This document shows positions 11,197 through 22,164 of a DNA stretch of 64,000 nucleotides, piece by piece; the first letter of the stretch is position 1, and every line of letters starts with the position of its first letter. The notes under the pieces are model-generated. The model saw nothing but the letters and a program-made list of their open reading frames with translations, was not told where the DNA came from and did not search any database. This DNA comes from Tulasnella sp. 424 (Eukaryota > Basidiomycota > Agaricomycetes > Cantharellales > Tulasnellaceae): NCBI GenBank assembly GCA_019633425.1, contig WSUB01000031.1, forward strand, positions 1 to 64,000, in the 5' to 3' direction. A program made the position numbers and the translations under genes.

Positions 11197-12487
11197 GGAG
11201 TCGGTATTTGAACCCGTTTTATAGGTTCTGTCTGGACGTTTATCTGATTATCTGTTGTCATCGCTCAGGTGGGAGGAACACGAGGCCTTCGGGTTCGTTA
11301 ATGCCTAGCGAAGAGTTACGGCCGGGCTTCAACGCCCCGAATAGCTTCCAATTTCGGAAAATGGTGTATACATCGAATGAGATTAGCGCCAAATAATCAT
11401 TTTGGGCCTCGAAACTGCGCACGTGATTTCAATCTCGTTGCCGTCGGGAGAGTGATCCCCGGAACAACAAGCCGCTACAACTAATGGACCAAGGCGACGT
11501 CCAGCGTTAAAATACCAAATATCGAGTTTCCAAGAGCTTATCGGCGTACGTATGGGGTCGTGGAAGCTTTATAATACCATCCCGAACTCCGAAACTGAAA
11601 TTCTGCTTGAGTTGGTGGGCGCCCGGCTACGATCGTAAAAAAAGACATCTTCTCTCTGAAGAGCGCGGCATCGACTTATCCGCGTATTTCCGGTTTCCGC
11701 TGCATTATCGAAGCACCACGTACTTTTACGTCAATGGAATGAGGATATTTTGAAGAATTCTGACCGTTGGGACATCCTCTCGAGATGGACAACACGTGTC
11801 CAGCGTTTTGTCCTTACGCAGCAGAGATTCGTATTCCCCTTCCCCCGGTTCTAGTGAACTTGATTCAGCATGATATCTCGTGTATTTTTCTTTCTTCACT
11901 CCCAACAGATAGACCTTTAAAACATTGGCTCAGGGTTTTCTGATAAGGGTGGGTGGTGGGCTGGGAGATCTCGGCGCTGGAACTCCGCACACTTATGCTG
12001 ATTGCTGTCCTGCCATTCGGAAGTCAAAGCTCGTCAGTCCTTCAGTGAGCCTAGAGAGGGGTATTCAATGAACAAATCCACGTCCTATGCTCGCTTTGCA
12101 CCACGGCAGAACAATTGATTCAGAAGAGGGACTAGAGCTCGAGATCCGTTCCAAGGAAATGTTGTGTTTGGGTAAAAGGTTACTCCAAAACGCGGCTGGG
12201 GGACCTGCATAGCATAGGCAGCATATTCTACTTCCGCCTTCACGGCCTCGAAGCGGCTTGGTCGATTAGCGTTGGCCCCATCCTCTCAAGAAACCCGCTG
12301 AAGCGTCGTCGGAGAGTCGGACCGATCATGCGTTCTCCTCGAGGACGTCAGAAAGGACTTCCGGACAGCCGATGAAGTCATTAAAAGGTCCATTGCCTAC
12401 CTAATCTACAAAAAAACCAGTGTCCTAAGCGGAACTTGGCAACCTCCGCATGTCGACGAGGACTGAACCACAATATTCATCGGCTCC
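11197..12487. other. Intergenic
   Basis: About 1.3 kb between the divergently oriented UGT and the small basic-protein gene. No coding-like frame or repeat was recognised. Confidence 0.5.
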
Positions 12488-12495
12488 TATATAAA
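12488..12495 (+). promoter_or_regulatory. TATA box candidate for the small basic-protein gene
   Basis: tatataaa about 100 bp upstream of a predicted 5'-UTR intron (12590-12712). The paralogous gene at 60 kb also has a TATA-like element (gttataaagc on the minus strand, 60530-60521) about 60 bp before its own UTR intron. Confidence 0.4.
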
Positions 12496-12754
12496 CGGCA
12501 AGTTGATCTTGCCTTCCCCCCTCCAAAAAGATATATATATATAGAAGATCCACTCCCACCAAGCTCAGCAATACAATCTCATCACCCTGGTAAGCTCTTC
12601 TTTCTCCAACGTATTAGGCTTGGCTTTATTCGGTCGCTCGTTTCAAATCATTCCCATGCTCTTATTTGTTGTCCCGGAGGACTACTAACGAGAGCTCTCT
12701 ACATCAATACAGGGGCTCTCAATCAACCTTAGAGTGAACAAACGACCTCTATTA

Positions 12755-13009
12755 ATGCGACCAAACATGAGGACAGAAAGGAGTCCAATCCCAACGACTG
12801 CGCTACCCCGCGACCCAATCAATCACCTAGACACAACCACCCTCGCATCCATCCGCGCTAATATTCAAGCTGTCCGGAGTCGGGCACAGGCACTACTTTA
12901 CTCGAAACCGATTCGAGGGTATACCCGCTTGGCAAAGACTGCATACAATCGATTCATACGGACAAGAGGAAGGGGGAGTAGCATGGAAGGAGATCCACGT
13001 CAGAAATGA
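12755..13009 (+). CDS. Small basic protein, paralogue of the 59964-60344 gene
   Basis: An 84-aa ORF from ATG (MRPNMRTERSPIPTTALP) to the stop at 13009. It is preceded by a likely 5'-UTR intron 12590-12712 (GTAAGC...ACAG). The core SIRANIQAVRSRAQALL, then KPIRGYTRLAKTAYNRFIR, aligns with ARDNIRAVQRRAKSFL, then RPIRSCARLVKTLYERFMR in the 60-kb gene, and both then contain a short MEGD/MGDG motif. The core is a basic amphipathic helix pair without signal peptide or membrane segment. No known family is recognised. Conservation of protein, start context and UTR intron between two copies 47 kb apart is the main evidence that this is a real gene. Confidence 0.65.
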   Translation: MRPNMRTERSPIPTTALPRDPINHLDTTTLASIRANIQAVRSRAQALLYSKPIRGYTRLAKTAYNRFIRTRGRGSSMEGDPRQK

Positions 13010-15660
13010 GTTATAATCGTGTTTCACAGCTTTTATGGCTGAAAGAAACATCTTTCAGCGGAGCCCGGCACGGCTGGGGACGGCGTTCTGCTCTGTTTAC
13101 CCAGTGATCCACGCGCCAATTCCTCGCAGTCTATCGAGCCGAGAACCTGGTCGCCCAAATCAGATCCAGTGTCACATACTCTATATTATTAGCTGGTTAT
13201 ATATGGCGGGTCAGGTCCCGAGTTAGCACTCTCGACGCTCCGGAATATGCCCAATGTCATCGTTACCTGGGCCTGGGACATGTATCTCGATAAGACCCAC
13301 GTCCGCTTCCTATTCTTAAGAGCTGTGAGGCTCGAAGTACAGAGAGGGGGCCGGGGTGATCAGCCTTAGAGATGACCAAACAGCCTCGCGTAGCGGAGGC
13401 ACTCGTGATGCGCTGGGCACTTAGAGAGTTTCATAGTATCACGTCGCCTATTATTGACGTGTTGAAGTATATTATGTGATTAGTCGATGCGGCTAAGACG
13501 TACTAATTCGGTGAGTGGCTAAGAGCCCAGACGGGATCGAGGACTTCGTGTGCGGAGCTAAGCCTGGATGGGCGTTCCCGTTGTCAGGCAATTAGATGAC
13601 TTCTTAACGGAAAAGACAGTTACATGTGGAGCTGATCACCGGACTCATACGATCCGATTGTCAGGAAACCAAATTTGGCTTAGTGATGCCAGAGGGGGAC
13701 GAATCCGCAATGCTGAAGTCGATGCAACTGAGCTTCCCGATTTTTCTATTACGAATGCGAAGGGTTTCGCAGTGCGAGGAGCTTTGTTGTGAGCCAGGCA
13801 AAAGTCTCCGGTACTACTCCTCACCCGGGCAAATCGAGCCGTTGTTTACTTGATGCGCATCGCTTAAATAAACAGCCCTGAGCTCTCCACCCGATGGCAC
13901 CTTTTCCTATTAGGATAGATGAGTATCGCCCGTCCTAGCTCTGCTCATCCGTGGATCCCGAGAACAAAGGGATATAGTGAATCAACGTATGCATACTTCG
14001 GGATTGACTTCCCAGCGTGACCCTGTAGCTAGAACTAGGGTGAAACAATCCGTTCTGGGTCATTTAGGATCTAGTAAAACGAGGTGTTGGGATCGTGAAC
14101 ATGAAATCCTGACTTGGCAAAGTGCCAAGAATATTTGGGAAAGGAGGCTTTGTCGGAGCCCCTCAAAGACAAAGGGAAAAAGTTGGGCTTACTGTGACGG
14201 AGTGCGCGTGAGACTGACCCCGGATCGTTAGAACTCGGAGAAGGTACTTGGTTCTCCAAGCCCAAATCAAAACCATGAGTTTCTTTTAGGAATACAATCA
14301 TACTGCTTGGAATTTGGAATCATTACCAACAGTCTCGTCTCCTCACACGTCGATGCCGTGCTCTGAGCCGGAAGATTGCCAATCCTGCCTTCGGTCCTGA
14401 TGGTAACAAGAGACCTCAAATTAGGTTCCGGCCGCAGAATGGCTCGTTTAGGACTGAAATATACTTAGCCAGAGGTCTGTGAACGCCCTCTGAATGGTGA
14501 AGTGGCTGGTCAAGGGTCCGCACAGCTCGGATCAGCTGTAACAGCCAGCGCGGTCTCAAAATACCGGTCGTCTCATTCGAAATATTCCCGTCGGAGGGGA
14601 GGGGAACATTTTATATCTTACCACCAGCATCGTCTTGCATTTCTGCACCTACTCCCGCCTCTGCACTGTTATTACGCTGACTTCCGCTTTGCAGCCTTAA
14701 CTCCGGATCAACGGCCGCCTCCTATCTCTCGCGCTGAGACCAAGGAGGGGCCATATTGATGATTCTGACAAAGTCTGCGATTTGGCTTGCGTTAGTCCTG
14801 TGATCACTGAGAGAGACTCTCGCTGCCAAGAGAGATGGAGTTGACCTCGTGGTCATCGGCGGACTGACAAAGCCTCTCGATCGTACTTGGTGGGCGGTTC
14901 GTGGCTACCTGCTGCAGCCTTTACGTTAAATACCGTCAGCGTTGCTTTCGGTGAAGTAATGGAGGCTGTCAGGGCGTACCGCGCGTTCAATCTGGACTGC
15001 TTCGCGACCGCGGCAAAGCTCCACCTTCGGGGCCCTGCCCGGTATTCCCTTCAGAATTTCAAACTCATTCGAAAGGCTCTGAGAGCTTTACGAAATGCAG
15101 CCATAGTGGCTCTACATCCATCAAAGCGTTGGTCCAAGAGGTAAGACTTGACGTCCAAGCTTTGGGGCGTGAGCTGGGTAAGGGGTTCAATAGGTCCAAG
15201 CGAGCGGGGCTTATTGTCCCCGTCTAACAAAGCGTCAGATTCTCGCCTCCCATTGTACTCTCAAGCAACCCAAATCAGTTATTCGACGTTTGAGCTACAC
15301 TCTAGCACTTGTTTTTGATCAATCGAATTCGATCCATGGAGCTGGCAAGGACCTGTGCGAAGCCACCCATGGAACACGTGCAAAGAGTAATTTTTACAGT
15401 CATACTCATGGTACTTATTCCTCTGTATCTTGCTTCCAGCCACTCCTAATGACTCGTCTGGGTTTTTTTGTCGAAAGCGGCTTCAGCACAGATCACGTGA
15501 CTGAGGAGACGCTTTGTTGAAACGCTTTTGCCGGGACGTTGCAAGTGGAGCAAAGAAGGCCACGAAGACAAGAGCATAAAAAGCACCACAAATTCCGTTC
15601 ACCGGTCCTTTCAACCTCCACTCAACATCAAAGTCGTTCATTCCCCCTCACGCGCACTCT
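13010..15660. other. Gene-poor stretch
   Basis: About 2.65 kb. A 74-codon ATG frame at 13568-13792 (+) is the longest that begins sensibly (MGVPVVRQLDDFLTEKTV) but has no relatives in the window and no splice-linked neighbours. The last 120 bp before 15661 would hold the next gene's promoter. No transposon ends are seen. Confidence 0.45.
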
Positions 15661-17268
15661 ATGCCATCTGCCGTTACCAGCAATCAGAGGCGTCGCCCTT
15701 CAGGGGGCAGCGGTCCTCTCCCCTCCCCTCACCAACCTCCCCTCCACCAACATATCTACGCGGAGAAGCCTTTACCTGGAACGCCTAAACCAGTTCTTCA
15801 GCCTTCAAATTCCAAGGCTTACTTGATCAACCGAGTCCCTGGGGCCTCGCAGCTCTATCTCCCTCCGAATGAATCCCAAGAATCTCGCCTGCACCGCGAT
15901 CGGTCCAAACCACCCACGTGTCAGCCATTTGGACAGCATTCCGTCCTTTCGCGGGCCGCCTCTCAGCCCCTCATGCACACTTACCAGAGTCCCAATACCT
16001 CGACTCAACGAGCCCCTATCCCCAATAATGTTGCGATGACGATGACGCCTCAACGCAGAAAATTCGAGATTGCTCCAGAACCGAGCAAACCTATCGTTGG
16101 AGATGGAGAGAGGACGCTGTTCGGAACGAGCAAAGCGTCTCCTACCAAGTCGGCTAAGTCGGCACCACGTTCATCGAGGAGCAAGATCCCACCTCCTCGC
16201 GAAGTCGAAGTCGACTTTGCGGGTGTCTGGAGAAGATTCGTCCGACGTTCTCTCCACCCTCAAGAGGACCTCGAAACCCTAATACAAGATAAAACGGAGC
16301 ACCCGTTGGGCAAAGTCTCAGCCGAATACTCTCCCTTCCACGCCCTTCCGATCCTCGCGAATCCAATCAGGCACACCTTCACCGTCAAATTCAATCCAGA
16401 TGCAATCCACTTGGCTAAATGGAGACGCAAGTCCGGCTTGGAGGATGTCCTACCGAACGAGGAGTACATGGAAGAACTCCTCTGGCAGGTCGTCTCCTGC
16501 TTAGAGAACGAATATGGTTGGCTCCGACACGTCCACGATGATATCACCACTATGGACCCCACCGCCCGACACTACGTCCTCCGACCGGGGATCCACTACT
16601 CCAACTTACCTCAACCTAATCACCCTCTCAAGGACCGAATTGACATGCTCTATTTACCAAAGGGTCCTAAAGTCATTTTATCCCGCAAAGGAGACTTTTG
16701 GTCCACTTCCATCTCTCAACAATTCTCTCACCTCCGAGCCCATCGCCACAACACCTTGGGCTTGGTCTTCCACCAGTGGATGCACAACGAGCAAGACGTC
16801 ATCGCCAACTCGGACGCGCTACCTCCGCCTATCTGGTTCATGTTGTACGCTATGCAGGCGGCGTATCCGGGTTTGTTCATCATTCAGGAGGAAACCGAGA
16901 ACGAGCAAGTCCATCAGGTGATCGAGAGAGGACTTCCGCCATATGAAATCCTCGCGGACCGTGGGTGTGGTCTGTTCTTTATGGGGCTGTTGGGTGAGAG
17001 AGGATATACCGACGTTTGCGAAGCGGCTTTGGATGCGAGGACATCGACTATGGTTGAAGTCTTGATCAAAGGATCGGTTAGGCCGAGGAAGAGAGCTAAT
17101 TCCAATAATAGCGGACTTCCGGTGAGTATCCATTCATTATAGATCTCTCTTTCTAGCCTACTAAGCTTTGTTCTCTTGTCTAACCAGCCAATGCCCGATG
17201 ATGGCAAGTCTCGCATTAGACGTCTGCTCCGACGTCCCAGCTGGCTTGGTCGCTGGCAAGCCTCTTGA
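15661..17268 (+). CDS. Conserved-looking protein of unknown function (513 aa)
   Basis: Two exons, 15661-17121 and 17188-17268 (intron GTGAGT...CCAG, phase 0). Residues 1-185 are Pro/Ser/Arg-rich and disordered-looking (for example LPSPHQPPLHQHIYAEKPLP). From about residue 188 (VEVDFAGVWRRFVRRSL) to about 470 the chain is globular, with many Trp, His and Pro residues such as YMEELLWQVVSCLENEYGWL, VFHQWMHNEQDVI and PPPIWFMLYAMQAAYPGLF. The C terminus is basic (RIRRLLRRPSWLGRWQ). No signal peptide or membrane helix is present. I do not recognise a domain. Codon structure over nearly 500 uninterrupted codons makes the gene secure. It converges on the FAD synthetase gene. Confidence 0.88.
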
Positions 17269-17677
17269 AGAGAGATCGGAGCGATGAAGTCGACCTTCAA
17301 TTAATATAGGGGGTTGTTTCCTAATAAAGAAACATCGGGAGCGTGTGGTTTTCTTATTCCTTTCTATTTCATGCCAAGTATTTCTGTTTAAATGTTGCCT
17401 CTATGGCCTTAGGATATATGTTGTACGACTCTTATGACTTTATGAAACGAATGTAATAGACACCTGTGGTGGGTTATGATGATTCATGCTGGTGGCTAGT
17501 TCGAGAGCGAGTTCCGTTTTTGAAACGTCCCGCCGAGTGGACGTTCTACATTATTATGACTACATTTCCAGCAGCTATCGACATGCATAGATCTACATCA
17601 TCCAAAAAAACGTAGTATATCGAGTCTAAGAAAACTAAACTTCACCTCTACACGTCTTAATATATATGTATTGCTTT
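17269..17677. other. Convergent intergenic spacer
   Basis: 409 bp, AT-rich, between the 3' ends of the 15661 gene and FAD1. It probably holds both poly(A) regions. No gene is seen. Confidence 0.6.
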
Positions 17678-18999
17678 TTATAGCGGCGTTGTGATGCCTG
17701 AGTAGGATGCACCTCTCCCAGATCTTTCCAGACTCTCATCAACGAGCTCATAAGCTGGAAGCCAATCCCATTCTGTTCCTTCATTTGGAAGAGACGGAGC
17801 TTTTAGTGGGCCCGGAGGCAGCTGCAGCGTATCAGATGTGTGGGCAGATGATGACGTTATTTCCTCTTGGGACACCGAAGGCTGGACCAATCGTGGGCGC
17901 CTTAAAGCAGGGTTCCGGAAGGTGTTGAACGTCGATCCTAGTGAAGTGTACCTAAAACAGTCTTCGTGAGTTACGCGCACGATGAGACAGCTCGAGCCTG
18001 CGAAAGGACTGACCCTTCGTCATATAAGCTGCAGTAAGGGACCTGGAACCTTCGGAGGAAAGCCCACACATCTGCGTACGACCAGTTGATGATGGGGTGT
18101 ACTCGCATAAATTGAGGCCATCCTGGGTCGGTCGGCGTCATAAAGTCAAGTTTCCCTGTGCAAACGCCCATGGTTTAGACCCAGAATTCTGGCGGAAGCG
18201 CAAGGCCTTTCAAGGAAGCTCACCTCCGTGCGGATCTCCTCTCCTTGTCCCAACGAAAATGGCAGCAATATCCTTCTCCGGCGGGTCACCGTTCTCTTCT
18301 CGCCCGCCGGCCTTCCTCCTCGCCTCGCGCAACTCCAAATACTGCTCCAACCCTTCCTTCATCGGCCCCGGAACTTTAACCAGATCCAACGAATACCTCG
18401 CAACACAGTGGTCCACGAATTCTTCGACCTCTGGGAATGGTGACGGGCAAGTGATGTACACGGATTGCATGGTGGGCAGGAGAGGCGTCGGAGCGCGTCC
18501 TGGCGAAGGCCGCGGCGGTGTCGGCGGCATGAACTCCGAAAGGACGGGAGGCTGCTCTGCTGATGACGATTCGAGGCATGAAACGTCTTTTAGACGCTGT
18601 TCTAGCGCGGAACTGTTACGGCCTCTCTGGGTTCGGTAAAGGACCGCCGCGAGCAAGTGGAGCAAGACGGTGCCTAGGAGAGATCGAAGGTTCAGTCACG
18701 GGCATCGGCCACGTCTTGGTGCTTATGGAGGACTCACAATCTTTCCCTCCATTGAAGCTCATGGAGACGTGATCCCACCTACATATGCAACGGCGCAGAC
18801 GTCAGTTCAGGAGGAGAGGGGCCAAGCCACAGGAGCTCCTTGCTTACCCATACAGCCGAATCACTTGCTCAGTAACGTCCAATGCCTCCTTGACTCGTGC
18901 AGCAAGGGCATCCGACGATGGAATATGAGCCTGTCCAGCCAAGTCGTATACGGCTTCGAGAGACTCGATGAAGTTCATCGTTGCGTTCAAGTCGGTCAT
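17678..18999 (-). CDS. FAD1: FAD synthetase (FMN adenylyltransferase), PAPS-reductase fold
   Basis: Five exons: 18999-18848, 18778-18738, 18673-18224, 18155-18014, 17951-17678 (352 aa; phases agree at every junction). The enzyme adenylates FMN with ATP to make FAD in the cytosol. Diagnostic motifs are the PP-loop-like [20 protein letters not shown] (about residues 57-76), [11 protein letters not shown], and [20 protein letters not shown], then [21 protein letters not shown] followed by [16 protein letters not shown]. All are in the order found in yeast Fad1. A Pro-rich insertion ([17 protein letters not shown]) sits between the PP-loop and the next strand. The start ATG at 18999 gives [20 protein letters not shown], a typical N-terminal helix. 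A 41-nt exon carries most of the PP-loop, so gene finders may miss it. Confidence 0.95.
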
Positions 19000-19433
19000 A
19001 GGTTTGGGGATGGTCCAAATTACAATAGTTGCGGGATGGCCGTTGTAGAGTGAGAGACGATTCAGGCACTTGTACTTATTTTTTTTTCGTGCGTGGTCGT
19101 TGACGTTGACGGAGAAAATCAGAAGAGGTCGGGAGAGTTATTCGGTAGGCGAACTACATGTGCTTCGTAATGGGGGCAAGGTCGTGGAATCTTGTGACAG
19201 CTTTGCCGGTTAAGTTAGTGGCGGTGCCGACTTTCTATTCGCAGCGATTAGAAGGCGCCCGAATGGCGGGGGCTTAGGCTCATATCGAACAAAACGTCGG
19301 AGACACCATGGCCTCCCCAGAGGAGGCAAAATCATTGATTGTTTGAAGGCCGCGAATGGGGAAACGGCACAAGATACAAAGGTACACAAAGATGAAAAAA
19401 TTCGGAGGAAAGACCCCAGCCAAGGTCCAATTT
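19000..19433. other. Intergenic, FAD1 promoter region
   Basis: 434 bp between the SUB2 stop and the FAD1 start, both on the minus strand. Contains a T-rich tract near 19078-19087; no gene is seen. Confidence 0.5.
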
Positions 19434-21533
19434 TTACGAGGAGGTCACTGGGGTAAAGGGGAAGTTAGAGTCAAGTCGCCACAGGAGGTCAAATCGGTTT
19501 CCACTTACTGTAGGTTTCCGGGGCAAGGACATCTGGCAATTCGGGGATAGCAACCTCGAAGCGAGACTGGATCGCCGCCAAGACTTCACTATCCGCATCG
19601 GACGACACAAACGTGATAGCCAAACCCTTAGTTCCGAAACGTCCAGCACGGCCAACGCGGTGGAGGTAGCTGTCGGCGTCGGTCGGGCAATCGTAATTGA
19701 CGACGATGTTGACACGCTCGACGTCAATACCACGACCAAAGATGTCAGTGGCGACGAGAATACGGCTGTCGAACTGCTTGAAAGCCTGGTAGCGCTTGAT
19801 TCTAACAAACGGAAACGAGTTCAGACGCCGAACGTGGGAATAGAATAACGGCGGCAACATACCGCTCCTCCTGCTGAAGTCCGGAATGAATGCAGATGCT
19901 CGGGAAATTGCAGTCCTTCAGGAGCTTGTCCAACTCGTTGGCGCGAGCAATCGATTTGACGAAGATCACAACCTAATAGAGTCGGGTTCAGTCACCGTGA
20001 TCGGCATTCGACGTCACGCCAACCAACCTGATTGAACTCGAGCTCATCCAACAAGCTATTCAATTTGCGGTTCTTGGCGACCTCCTCCAGCTTGATGTAG
20101 TGTTGTTGCAAGCCGTGGAGGGTGAGCTTGGTCTCGTCGTCGATGAAGATTTCAAGAGGCTACGTCAAAGTCGATCAGCCGAGACTTCTCATAGGAGATC
20201 ACAAGCGACGTACGTTGTTCATGAATTTCTTGCACGTAATCCGGATGTCCTTGGAGAGAGTGGCGCTGAACATCATCACTTGTTTGTGGTGGGGCGTGAC
20301 GCGGAAAATTTCTTGAACGTCGCGGCGCATGTCTAAATTAGGCCAAAAGAGGATAGGTTCAATCCGCCTGTTGCTTCCAAGCACGAGATGACAAAAAGGA
20401 AAATGGCGAAAGGGATCCATCTTCTCAGTCCTCGTGTTGCGTCGTCCTTGCGGATAGGGCGCATGCGTTCGCAAGGCCGTCGGCGGTGATGGTTGGTGAT
20501 TCCTCCCTCAGACACAAGCTCCATATTCCTTCCTACAATCAACCGACTGCATCCAATCTTCCATCTTCAAACCAGACTCCAACATAGCCCGAGATCGGGA
20601 GAGGGTGTGGTTTGGGGGTTGGAGATAGACTCCTTCCGATGAGGGATGACTTGGAAGCCAGGAGGACCGCGAAACGCAGAGGACCAAGGGGACCAACACG
20701 ATGGGGACAACGAGTACGAGGATGGAAGGGCCGGGTACGGGATTGAAGACTAACCGAGTTGTTCGAGCATCTTATCGCATTCGTCGAGGACAAAGTGCTT
20801 GACGCGTTTGGGGTCGAGTGCTTTGTCTCTCACAAGCCCATTGAGACGGCCGGGCGTCGCAACGACGATGTGAGGGCACTTTGACTTGTCCTTGAGGATC
20901 TCGATGTCCTTGGCGACTGGGGTTCCACCGTAGAACACGGTGGTCCGCACGTCGGGCATGTACTTGGAGAATCGCCCGTACTCATTTTTGATCTGGTAGG
21001 CCAGTTCACGAGTGTGGCACATGACGAGAACGGAGACTTCGCCGTCGACGGGTTCAAGCTGCTGGAGGGTAGCGAGAACGAAGACGGCAGTCTTTCCGTG
21101 ACCCGATTTGGCCTGGCAGAGGACGTCCATGCCGAGGACGGCTTGAGGGATACATTCTTGCTGGACTGGAGGCATGAAACGGGTCAGCACGTGTATTCCA
21201 GGGGTGCAGAATATTGGCAATCCCGTACCTTCCGATGGATGTTCGAAACCGAGGTCACTGATGGCGCGAAGGAGCTCAGGCTTCAAGAGGAAATCTCTGT
21301 GGTGTGGAATTCGAATCAGAACTGGATCAAATGGAGGCGTTCCCGCAAGGCAAAAACACCGCAAGGCCACAGTCGCCAACATACCTGAAGCCAGTAGAGT
21401 GAATTCCGACATAGCCTTTCTTCTCCTTGTCCTCTCCAGCATCCATAGCACCTGCTGCGCCAGTTGCACCATGGGAGGTGGTGACGCCAGTGTCATCTTC
21501 GTAATCGATGAGTTCTTCGTGTTCAGCAGACAT
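19434..21533 (-). CDS. SUB2: DECD-box ATP-dependent RNA helicase Sub2 / UAP56
   Basis: Eight exons: 21533-21385, 21296-21229, 21165-20755, 20332-20214, 20159-20028, 19972-19863, 19801-19509, 19447-19434 (431 aa). Helicase motifs in order: Q-motif region [14 protein letters not shown], motif I AKSGHGKT, Ia CHTRELA, Ib VVATPGRL, motif [41 protein letters not shown]. The acidic N terminus (ELIDYEDD) is typical of Sub2, which acts in spliceosome assembly and TREX-dependent mRNA export. Motif I has His where most Sub2/UAP56 proteins have Met (SGMGKT). The third intron (20333-20754) is 422 bp, several times longer than any other intron in the gene. The last coding exon is only 14 nt (MTSS at the C terminus). 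Confidence 0.96.
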
Positions 21534-22164
21534 AATGAAAGCTAAAGATACACGTTAGAGAGAGGATGAAGGGGTCGTAAGTTTTTTTTTTGAGAGGGAG
21601 GCTCAATGTCGAGGAATGCGACGAAGACGCGTTCCGTGGGTGGTGGAAGTTTGAAACGAAATCGAACCTTGAGGAGCGGAGATTGAAATCATGTTCGAAT
21701 TGCGTAAAACAGATCGACTACAACCCCAACTCTCTTGAACACCTTCTTTATTACGTCCCTTCGCTTCTAGAACAACTATTGATATGCAAGGTATGCGGGG
21801 AACAAGCAATCTTCTCGTATCAGTCGGCCCGGAACTATCTAGATCAAACACCAAAGTGGCAGTCACCCGGCTCGGTTCGGTTGCCAGGTTCAGCTAGCCC
21901 CAGTTTTTTTTTCCTCGTTCGCCGCACGCGCTGCAGTGGCGAGGTCCTACTTCCATTAAATGCTGCTCCCCGAACTCCCGTATTCAACGGATCGAGTTTC
22001 GCATACTTGGGCCGACCAACTCTTCCAACGCTTTGGCCGCCCAGCGACTCCTCAGCTCGAGTCCAAAGTTCCTCCTGGCCCATGACAATCATCCTGGCAT
22101 CTCAGTTCTCAGTCGCCTATCAGCAAGCGCTCTTCCGGCTCCGAGTCTTACGCCCACCTAACAC
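21534..22164. other. Divergent promoter region between SUB2 and the DUF726 gene
   Basis: 631 bp shared upstream region of two divergently transcribed genes. No additional gene is supported; an ORF at 21590-22168 on the plus strand has no coding resemblance. Confidence 0.5.

Noticed and set aside
13568..13792. 74-codon ATG frame (MGVPVVRQLDDF...)
   Set aside because: Too short and isolated to call; a gene cannot be excluded but is not supported.
18097..18639. 180-codon plus-strand frame
   Set aside because: Antisense shadow of FAD1 exons 3-4.
20199..20542. Minus-strand frames reading into the SUB2 third intron
   Set aside because: They only extend SUB2 exon 4 upstream into its long intron; spliced phases favour the canonical [11 protein letters not shown] junction.
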